Shown here in pieces: positions 1 through 5,083 of a stretch of DNA of 5,154 bases (the stretch's first letter is position 1; the number at the start of each line of letters is the position of its first letter). Source of the DNA: Acidobacteriota bacterium (GTDB taxonomy: Bacteria; Acidobacteriota; Thermoanaerobaculia; Multivoradales; JAHZIX01); contig JAGQSE010000558.1 in assembly GCA_020439725.1 (NCBI GenBank), forward strand, positions 1 through 5,154, written 5' to 3'. Made by a program: the position numbers and the translations under genes. A model generated the notes under the pieces. It was not told the DNA's origin. It searched no databases and saw only the letters and a list, made by a program, of their open reading frames with translations.

Positions 1-2635
1 AGGAGCCGGTCTCATAGCTCTCGAGGCTCGGATCGGAGAGGACGCCGTCGGTGCCGGGGCTGGCGATGCGGAAGGTGTCACAGCCGCTGCCGCCCGTCTC
101 GTTCCAGCAGCGATAGACGAAGGGGTGCTTCCAGGTGTCGGCCATCGACCAGCCGTCGGCCGGCGCCTCCGCGGCGAGGATCGCGGCGAGGGCCTCGAGG
201 CTTTCGGCGTCCGGATAGGTGCCTTCCCGCTTGTGGTAGCGGTCCAGACCCGAGGACCACGAACGGAGCTCGGCGACGGTGCGCAGTTGCCGGGCCTTGC
301 CCAGGGCGTCGATGAAGTTGGGGATCAAGATCGCCGCGACGATGCCGATCATGGCGACGGCGAAGACCAGCACGGCGGTGATGGCCACCACGATGAGCCC
401 CGGGTGGGTGCCGCCCGTCTTGGCTACGGGCCTCAGGTCGAGGCCGCAGCGGGGACAGTAGCGGCCGCCGGGATCGAGGGTGGCGGAGCAACGCGGACAG
501 ACGCCGTCGGCGGTGCTCGCCGGGGGGCCGGACCGGGTCTTGGGGCTCCGCTTGCGGAGCAGCACGACGAGACCGACGAGGCCACCGATTCCTACCACGG
601 CGACGAACAGGATGACGGCGCAGCCGATGATCCCGTAGACCATGTCCTGGGCTTCCGAGTCGGCGGGTTCTGCATCGTCCTCCTCGGTATAGAGCGAGTA
701 GCCCACCGAGTCGGTGAGGGTCTTGAGGCTCGACGCGTAGCGGCGGATCGCTTGCGGCTCGACCTCGGCGGCCAAGGTCTCGAGCTCGTAAACCAGCTCG
801 ATGCTCTGTTCCGCGGGCTTCGAGGTGACGGTGTAGGCGAACCAGGGATTCCGCTCGGCGACGTCGACCGGTGAGAACTCCCACGGGGTCGCTGCCTGGA
901 TCGCGATGGTCTCGCGGATATGGAGCTGCTCGGGGAGCCACAACGGCGCCTCGCGATCGGTCGCTTGCGGCTCGACCAGCCGGCTGCCGAGGTTCAGGGG
1001 CAGGAGATTACAGGTCGTGCGCTGCTCGTCCGGTTGCCAGCACTCGACCACCCGATAGCTCTCGTCGACCTCGAGGCGATTGGCGTCGCGGTCGTCGCTG
1101 ATCTCGAGGGGAGCGAGAGACTCCACCTTCCGCGGGCCGTCCGAGTAGTACTCGACATAGCTCTCGAGCAGGTCCTCGGGCGAGGTGCCATCGAGGAGGC
1201 GGCGCATCGATTCGGCGCCGTCGCGCTCGTAGACGCTGGCGATCCGGACCTCGAGAGGCTCGCCGGCCTCGCTGACGCGGTAGTCGTAGCGCACCTCCGT
1301 GATGCCGGGGCGCGTCTGCTCGAGACCGATGCCGGTCAGCCCCGTCGTCTCCGGGCGCAGCACGAGGGCGGTGTGGTAGTCGGGGAAGTAGAGGTCGTCG
1401 CTGCTGGCGCCCCCCTGATGGGTGAGGGTGGCGTCGACCCAGACTTCGCGGCCCGCCACCTCGGCCACCGTGACGACGTGGTCGAAGGCCAGAGGGGTCG
1501 GCAACCACTCGCTGACGTCGAGATCGGTGCGGACCAGCGCCGGCGCCGCCTCGATCCCGACCGCGGCGAGCAGCGAGAGCAGCAGCCGCGTCTTGTCCTT
1601 GCAGTCGCCGAAGCGGCGTCGGACGATCTGATCGACGTCGTAGGGAGCGTGCGAATGGGGGCCGAGGGCCATGGCGAAGTAGCGGATCTCGTCCTGCACC
1701 CAGCGGCTCGCGGCGAGGAAGCGCGCCTCCGGGTCGTCGGGATGCTCGGTGCGGATCCGCGCCGCCACCGCCGCCACCTCGGCGGGCAGCGGTTCGGGGG
1801 CGAAAAGTGGCGAGCCCCAGGCGGCGACCTCGGCCCAGGTGGCGAACTGGGTGGCGGCGACGAAGGGCAGCCGGATCCACGAGTCGGGAGCGTTGGCCTC
1901 GAAGTCCACATCGGGCAGGTCTTCGAGGTGCCAGCGGATCTCGCGCCGGCCGTTCTCCACCCGCTCCTCGGGCGGCGGCGCGTCGCCGAGCACCCGGAAG
2001 TGGAAGGGGGTCGTCGCGGCCATCGTGAAGCGCAGGTCGAGCCGCGACACGGGCACGCCCCAGGCGAGGGGAAAGGAGCCACCGCTGCGGCCGCCGAAGA
2101 TCGGGTTGGCGCCCTCGAGGGTGTAGGCGATGCGGACGACGTCGCCGACCCGGACGTCGCTCAAGACCAGCAGCAGGGTGAGCTCCTCGTTGTAGATCTT
2201 GCTCCCCAGCTCGTCCTCGCGATGCAGCACCGACGCCTCGGTGCTGGCCAGACGGTCGTACCAGACGTCGTCGCGGCGCAGGGCGACGGTATGGACCACG
2301 ACCCGTTGGAAGGCCGGTGCGAAGTGGATCTCCCACTGGGAGGCGACGTTGAGCCCGTTCTGGCTGGTCACCTCGACCAGCCGGTCACGGAAGCAGGCGC
2401 TGGCGTCCCCGGCGACCAGGACCTGGTCGTCGAGACGCAGGTACGCGACACCGCGCGTGCCACCCGCGGCTTGGGGCAGGTCGTCCGAACCGGCGGGCTC
2501 GACCCAGTCGGCGGCACCGGCGTGCCGGATGGCGGGGTGGTCGGGGAGCGCGGCCCGGGCCGGTGGGGAGAGGACCAGCGCGACGAGCAGGCTCGGCAGG
2601 AGCCACGCCACTACGGAGCATGAAGAGGGTTTCAC
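1..2635 (-). CDS. DUF3857/transglutaminase-like protein fused to zinc ribbon and GspG-like pseudopilin domain (3' end outside window)
   Basis: The frame is open for 878 codons from a GTG at 2635 to the window edge. An in-frame TAA lies four codons upstream of the GTG and no other start comes between. The N-terminus has K2, a hydrophobic stretch (about 8-23) and a likely signal-peptidase site after A-R-A (26-28). Residues about 60-260 resemble DUF3857. A transglutaminase-like core follows, with C345 in the family motif GDCKDK, H386 in FDHVV and D401 in WVDAT: a full triad with normal spacing. After a beta-rich region come helix 667-693, a basic RKR turn, a zinc ribbon (C713, C716, C727, C730), helix 746-771 and a GspG-like segment with AAILIPNF, KAR, a YP motif and SPGTDG at 859-864. 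C843 and C852 could form a disulfide. Inferred topology is periplasm, cytosol, periplasm. The substrate is unknown; members may be peptidases or crosslinkers. The stop should lie shortly beyond the edge, since pseudopilins end soon after this motif. Confidence 0.92.
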   Translation of the reverse strand, partial: MKPSSCSVVAWLLPSLLVALVLSPPARAALPDHPAIRHAGAADWVEPAGSDDLPQAAGGTRGVAYLRLDDQVLVAGDASACFRDRLVEVTSQNGLNVASQWEIHFAPAFQRVVVHTVALRRDDVWYDRLASTEASVLHREDELGSKIYNEELTLLLVLSDVRVGDVVRIAYTLEGANPIFGGRSGGSFPLAWGVPVSRLDLRFTMAATTPFHFRVLGDAPPPEERVENGRREIRWHLEDLPDVDFEANAPDSWIRLPFVAATQFATWAEVAAWGSPLFAPEPLPAEVAAVAARIRTEHPDDPEARFLAASRWVQDEIRYFAMALGPHSHAPYDVDQIVRRRFGDCKDKTRLLLSLLAAVGIEAAPALVRTDLDVSEWLPTPLAFDHVVTVAEVAGREVWVDATLTHQGGASSDDLYFPDYHTALVLRPETTGLTGIGLEQTRPGITEVRYDYRVSEAGEPLEVRIASVYERDGAESMRRLLDGTSPEDLLESYVEYYSDGPRKVESLAPLEISDDRDANRLEVDESYRVVECWQPDEQRTTCNLLPLNLGSRLVEPQATDREAPLWLPEQLHIRETIAIQAATPWEFSPVDVAERNPWFAYTVTSKPAEQSIELVYELETLAAEVEPQAIRRYASSLKTLTDSVGYSLYTEEDDAEPADSEAQDMVYGIIGCAVILFVAVVGIGGLVGLVVLLRKRSPKTRSGPPASTADGVCPRCSATLDPGGRYCPRCGLDLRPVAKTGGTHPGLIVVAITAVLVFAVAMIGIVAAILIPNFIDALGKARQLRTVAELRSWSSGLDRYHKREGTYPDAESLEALAAILAAEAPADGWSMADTWKHPFVYRCWNETGGSGCDTFRIASPGTDGVLSDPSLESYETGS

Positions 2636-2641
2636 CTCGAA

Positions 2642-2671
2642 ATGTTACAAGCGCCGGCGCGAGGCAGGCAA
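2642..2671 (-). promoter_or_regulatory. Candidate promoter of the transglutaminase-like gene
   Basis: On the minus strand, TTGCCT (2671-2666) is followed after 18 bp by TAACAT (2647-2642), three and four matches to the sigma-70 hexamers respectively. The -10 box ends only 6 nt before the GTG start at 2635, and the bases before the GTG contain no convincing Shine-Dalgarno sequence. If the promoter is real, the transcript would begin at or next to the start codon and be leaderless. This is inference from hexamer matches and spacing only. Confidence 0.35.
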
Positions 2672-2694
2672 GACTCCGGGGTTCTCCGGCGGGC

Positions 2695-2706
2695 GCCTCG
2701 AGAGGC
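2695..2706. promoter_or_regulatory. Perfect 12-bp dyad in the divergent promoter region
   Basis: GCCTCGAGAGGC consists of 5-bp arms (GCCTC/GAGGC) around a GA centre. It lies about 23-34 bp upstream of the plus-strand ATG at 2729, where a -35 element would be expected, and beyond the -35 of the minus-strand gene. It could be an operator for a small dimeric regulator, but dyads this short are common in GC-rich DNA. Confidence 0.22.
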
Positions 2707-2712
2707 TCTTCG

Positions 2713-2725
2713 CGGTACGCTACCG
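2713..2725 (+). promoter_or_regulatory. Candidate -10 box within a 13-bp dyad upstream of the polyferredoxin gene
   Basis: CGGTA-CGC-TACCG is an inverted repeat with 5-bp arms and a 3-bp centre. Inside it, TACGCT (2716-2721) fits a degenerate -10 (TAnnnT) and ends 7 nt before the ATG at 2729, again the spacing of a leaderless start. I see no good -35 box 16-18 bp upstream; the other dyad (2695-2706) occupies that place, which would suit an activator- or repressor-controlled promoter. Weak evidence. Confidence 0.22.
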
Positions 2726-2728
2726 GCC

Positions 2729-4756
2729 ATGCCGCGCCGTCCGGTCCGCCCCCTGCCCGTGGTTCGCGAGCCCCGCCCTCGCGGGGTTTCCGCGCCGGGA
2801 TCCTCCAAGGGGGGGGCGATCCGCTCGTCGAAGATGGGCAGCCGCCGCGCCGCCGTGCTCGTCGCGGTCCATGGGGTCATCGCGCTGCACATCGCCCACT
2901 GGCTGCTCCGGGGGCGGAGCGTGACGCCGGTGGAACCGTCGGAGGCCATGGCCTTCGCCAAGATCGGCATGGTCAACGCCGGTCTGATCTTCTTCGCCGT
3001 CGCCATCCTGCTGACCGCGGTCTTCGGCCGCTTCTTCTGCGGCTGGGGCTGTCACCTGGTGGCTCTCCAGGACCTCTGCCGCTGGCTCCTCGGCAAGATC
3101 GGCATCCGCCCGGCGCCGCTGCGGTCGCGGGTTCTCGCCTGGGTGCCGGCGGTCGCCTTCGTCTACATGTTCCTGTGGCCGGTGGCTTACCGGCTCGCCA
3201 TCGGCGACAGTTTCCGCCGAGTCGGTTTCGAGCTGACCACCACGGAGCTCTGGCAGACTTTTCCCGGCTGGATCATCGGTGCGCTGACCTTCATCCTGTG
3301 CGGCTTCGTCATCGTCTACTTCCTCGGTGCCAAGGGCTTCTGCACCTACGCCTGTCCCTACGGCGCGATCTTTGGCGCGGTCGACAAGGTGTCGCCGCTG
3401 CGCATCCGCGTCACCGACGCCTGCGAGGGCTGCGGTCATTGCACCGCGGTGTGCTCGTCCAACGTCCGGGTGCACGAGGAGGTCCGCACCTTCGGCATGG
3501 TGGTCGACGCCGGCTGTATGAAGTGCATGGACTGTGTCAGCGTCTGCCCCAACGATGCCCTGTACTACGGCGCCGGCCCCATTGCCCTCGGAGCTCGCGG
3601 CAAGGCTGGGGCGAAGAGACCGGTGCGGTCGAGGGGAGGGCTTCCGGGCTGGCAGGAGGCGGTGCTCGCCGTCGGCTTCGTCGCCGCCTTCCTGAGCTTC
3701 CGCGGTCTCTACCGGCTGGTGCCGTTTCTCATGAGCCTCGGTCTGGCCGCGATCCTCGCCTACCTGGTGCTCCAGGCGGTCGAGCTCGTCCGCCGCCCCG
3801 ACCGTGCCTTCCGCGGTTGGCGGCTCAAGCAGGGCGGCCGCTTCACCGGTCGCGGTTGGGTCGCCTGGGGGCTCCTCGTGGCGGTTGCTGTCCTGTGGCT
3901 TCACAGCGCCTCCATGCGTGGCTTGCTGGCCCTCGGCGACCGTGGGCTCCGCGCCACCGGCGGGGTCCAGCGGGCGGCCCTCGATGTCACCGGCGCACCG
4001 CTGGTCATCGAGCCCGAGATCGGTGAGCGCGTGGCGGCGACCCGCCGTCACCTGCAAGCTCTCGAGCGCTGGGGGCTGGCGGCGACGCCGGGCAATGCCG
4101 CCTCGCTGGCCGGCCTCGACCTGGTGGCGGGGGACTCGGAGGCGCTCCGGCGGCATGCCCGGCTGGCCCTCGAGCGTGGCGAGGAGCCGGCGCGGATGCA
4201 CCAGCTGCTGGCCCGTGACGCCTGGGGCCGTGGGGAGGTCGACCTGGCGGTGGAGGAGTACGAGGCGTCCCTGGCGGCGGCTCCGGCCAATGCTTCCGCC
4301 TACGTCCAGCTGGGGATCCTGCTCGGCCAGGCAGGGCGTCTCGACGAGGCGGACGCGGTCTTCGAGCGTGGCTGGAAGTCGGTGCCGGCGTCGGTGGAAG
4401 TGGCCTACAACGGCGGTCTGGTGCGCGCCATGCTCGGCGACACGGAGGGCGCGGTGAAGCGTTTCGAGCGCGCGCTGACGCTCGACCCCGGGATGCTAGA
4501 GGCGCGCGAGAACCTGGCCGGCGTTCTCGCCCGGGCGGGCCGCTTCGACGACGCCGTCGAGCAGTACCGGCGGGCCCTCGAACAGTCTCCCGACGACCTG
4601 GCGACGCGCTTTCTCCTCGCCCGTGCCCTGGTCGGAGCGGGGGAGACAGCGGCGGCGGAGGCGGAGCTCGAGCGGATCCTCGCGGCAGAGCCCGGCCAGC
4701 GTGACGCCCTGGACCTCCTGACGGAGCTTCGCGGGTCTTCGCCCGGCGGCCCCTGA
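2729..4756 (+). CDS. NapH/NosR-type membrane polyferredoxin with C-terminal TPR domain
   Basis: This 675-residue protein has predicted helices at about 41-60, 79-99, 134-156, 179-200, 309-326, 331-353 and 377-395. Helix 2 is followed by CGWGCH (C104, C108) and helix 4 by CTYACP (C205, C209), the paired CX3C motifs of NapH/NosR/CcoG-like polyferredoxins, with the first Pro replaced by His. Two [4Fe-4S] motifs follow: C232, C235, C238, C242 and C263, C266, C269, C273. Residues 488-657 are five 34-residue TPRs in exact register, with a degenerate unit before them. Arg/Lys placement puts N-terminus and Fe-S clusters in the cytoplasm and the TPRs outside. The likely role is one-electron transfer between the quinone pool or cytoplasm and an exported enzyme, with the TPRs docking a partner. 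I chose ATG 2729; an upstream ATG at 2642 would leave almost no promoter space and add a nondescript Arg-rich tail. M36 (2834) is the main alternative. The gene ends in TGA. No specific symbol is justified. Confidence 0.92.
   Translation: MPRRPVRPLPVVREPRPRGVSAPGSSKGGAIRSSKMGSRRAAVLVAVHGVIALHIAHWLLRGRSVTPVEPSEAMAFAKIGMVNAGLIFFAVAILLTAVFGRFFCGWGCHLVALQDLCRWLLGKIGIRPAPLRSRVLAWVPAVAFVYMFLWPVAYRLAIGDSFRRVGFELTTTELWQTFPGWIIGALTFILCGFVIVYFLGAKGFCTYACPYGAIFGAVDKVSPLRIRVTDACEGCGHCTAVCSSNVRVHEEVRTFGMVVDAGCMKCMDCVSVCPNDALYYGAGPIALGARGKAGAKRPVRSRGGLPGWQEAVLAVGFVAAFLSFRGLYRLVPFLMSLGLAAILAYLVLQAVELVRRPDRAFRGWRLKQGGRFTGRGWVAWGLLVAVAVLWLHSASMRGLLALGDRGLRATGGVQRAALDVTGAPLVIEPEIGERVAATRRHLQALERWGLAATPGNAASLAGLDLVAGDSEALRRHARLALERGEEPARMHQLLARDAWGRGEVDLAVEEYEASLAAAPANASAYVQLGILLGQAGRLDEADAVFERGWKSVPASVEVAYNGGLVRAMLGDTEGAVKRFERALTLDPGMLEARENLAGVLARAGRFDDAVEQYRRALEQSPDDLATRFLLARALVGAGETAAAEAELERILAAEPGQRDALDLLTELRGSSPGGP
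2769..2788 (+). other. Strong GC-rich hairpin followed by TTT near the start of the polyferredoxin gene
   Basis: CCCCGC (2771-2776) and GCGGGG (2781-2786) pair perfectly around a CCTC loop. The stem extends outward by a G-U pair and an A-T pair, and TTT follows at 2787-2789. It has the shape of a short intrinsic terminator or attenuator on the plus strand. It lies 40-60 nt inside the gene if ATG 2729 is used, but in an untranslated leader if ATG 2834 is the true start. The T-run is short for a terminator. Confidence 0.4.
2809..2816 (+). repeat. Homopolymer tract of eight G
   Basis: Eight consecutive G lie between the two plausible start codons (2729 and 2834) of the polyferredoxin gene, in the low-complexity Arg/Pro/Ser-rich N-terminal region before the first membrane helix. 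Such a tract can slip in replication or be miscounted in sequencing. A change of one base would separate ATG 2729 from the conserved frame but leave a start at 2834 unaffected. Confidence 0.85.
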
Positions 4757-4761
4757 GACGC

Positions 4762-4798
4762 CTCCGTCGGCACGACCCTCGGCTCTGCGGCGCCGGAG
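4762..4798 (+). terminator. Weak inverted repeat after the polyferredoxin stop codon
   Basis: CTCCG (4762-4766) can pair with CGGAG (4794-4798) across a 27-nt GC-rich loop just after the stop. No T-run follows, so this is not a classical intrinsic terminator; a TTTT at 4853-4856 lies too far away. Termination may instead be Rho-dependent, or transcription may continue into the next gene. Confidence 0.15.
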
Positions 4799-4814
4799 CG
4801 CCCAGGAACCCCAC

Positions 4815-4843
4815 TTCTAGGTAGCGTAGTCCTGGTCTACAAT
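4815..4843 (+). promoter_or_regulatory. Candidate promoter for the gene beginning at 5084
   Basis: TACAAT at 4838-4843 matches the sigma-70 -10 consensus at five of six positions and stands out as an AT-rich island in very GC-rich DNA. The hexamer 17 bp upstream, TTCTAG (4815-4820), is a poor -35 with two matches, so an activator or alternative sigma factor may be involved. Transcription would start near 4850, giving a leader of about 230 nt. Confidence 0.4.
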
Positions 4844-4883
4844 AGGCCGTCTCTTTTCGAGCCCCCCACCTTGGTCCTGCTCT

Positions 4884-4913
4884 AGGGGCCGCTGCCTCAG
4901 GGGCCGTCGCCTG
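4884..4913 (+). repeat. Two tandem copies of a 15-bp unit in the leader
   Basis: AGGGGCCGCTGCCTC (4884-4898) is followed directly by AGGGGCCGTCGCCTG (4899-4913): 12 of 15 positions are identical, including the first eight. Each copy contains GGC and GCC segments able to form small stems. It may be a duplicated protein-binding site or a simple local duplication; function unknown. Confidence 0.5.
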
Positions 4914-4927
4914 CGGACCGCCCGCGA

Positions 4928-4950
4928 GCCGGGGCTGCGGGCAGCGCGGC
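4928..4950 (+). other. GC-rich hairpin in the leader
   Basis: GCCG (4928-4931) pairs with CGGC (4947-4950), and inside it GCTG (4934-4937) pairs with CAGC (4942-4945) around a CGGG tetraloop. An alternative pairing of CCGCG (4922-4926) with CGCGG (4945-4949) is also possible. It could be leader RNA structure, but such pairings are frequent in DNA this GC-rich. Confidence 0.3.
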
Positions 4951-4951
4951 A

Positions 4952-4985
4952 CCGGTCGTCCGGAGGGTTCCGGCGTTCCGGTCGT
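4952..4985 (+). repeat. Short direct repeats in the leader
   Basis: GTTCCGG occurs twice in tandem with an 8-bp period (4967-4973 and 4975-4981). CCGGTCGT also occurs twice, at 4952-4959 and 4978-4985, 26 bp apart. The repeats lie about 100-130 bp before the start codon, within the presumed leader. They may be binding sites or leftovers of slippage. Confidence 0.4.
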
Positions 4986-4999
4986 GGTTAGGGGGCTGT

Positions 5000-5051
5000 G
5001 TTTGGAGTTCGTTCCCGAGAGCGAAGCCCGGGGGCCACGAACCCCGCAAAC
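5000..5051 (+). other. Long stem-loop just upstream of the Shine-Dalgarno sequence
   Basis: GTTTG (5000-5004) pairs with CAAAC (5047-5051), and GTTCGT (5007-5012) pairs with ACGAAC (5037-5042). This makes 11 base pairs interrupted by a small internal loop, enclosing a 24-nt loop with further C/G pairing potential. It ends 17 nt before the GAGGAG ribosome-binding site. Because the outer arm is AT-containing and still complementary, this is the most convincing structured element in the gap. It does not match a riboswitch class I know. Confidence 0.4.
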
Positions 5052-5068
5052 CGATCGTGGACTTGCCC

Positions 5069-5074
5069 GAGGAG
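5069..5074 (+). promoter_or_regulatory. Shine-Dalgarno site deciding the ATG at 5084
   Basis: GAGGAG sits 9 nt upstream of ATG 5084, ideal spacing for ribosome binding. The frame is open further upstream, including a GTG at 5057, but this site and the charged-then-hydrophobic signal that follows support 5084. It contrasts with the two divergent genes, which show no clear Shine-Dalgarno sequence. Confidence 0.75.
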
Positions 5075-5083
5075 ATCAATTCG

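Larger units (their letters stand above)
4757..5083. other. Intergenic region: promoter and structured leader, no convincing gene
   Basis: These 327 bases separate the TGA of the polyferredoxin gene from the ATG at 5084. A minus-strand open frame (4897-5145) overlaps the leader and the next gene's start; it has no recognisable domain and looks like chance. What I can support is a -10-like hexamer near 4838, then GC-rich sequence with small tandem repeats and inverted repeats, ending in a Shine-Dalgarno sequence. I recognise no known riboswitch, tRNA or small RNA. Confidence 0.6.

Noticed and set aside
1008..2336. 442-codon minus-strand open frame, and others at 78-941, 1336-2082 and 2385-2621
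   Set aside because: They lie in other frames than the real gene, are dominated by Arg, Pro and Gly, and show no motif. They are out-of-frame shadows.
920..2623. 567-codon plus-strand open frame, antisense to the transglutaminase-like gene
   Set aside because: Its composition (Val, Asp, Gly, Arg and His-rich, no domain pattern) is what antisense reading of a GC-rich gene gives, while the minus-strand frame shows a signal peptide, catalytic triad and zinc ribbon.
2642..2728. Upstream extension of the polyferredoxin to ATG 2642
   Set aside because: It would put the start 6 bp from the divergent gene's GTG, inside that gene's likely -10 box, and adds an Arg-rich tail without features.
2720..4201. 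493-codon minus-strand open frame opposite the polyferredoxin gene, and plus-strand frames at 2563-4026 and 3804-4457
   Set aside because: The plus-strand frame ending at 4756 contains all Fe-S motifs, helices and TPRs; these others are composition-driven shadows.
4757..5083. CRISPR array, tRNA or known riboswitch in the gap
   Set aside because: The repeats are too short and irregular for CRISPR, no cloverleaf or T-loop sequence was found, and I recognised no conserved riboswitch core.
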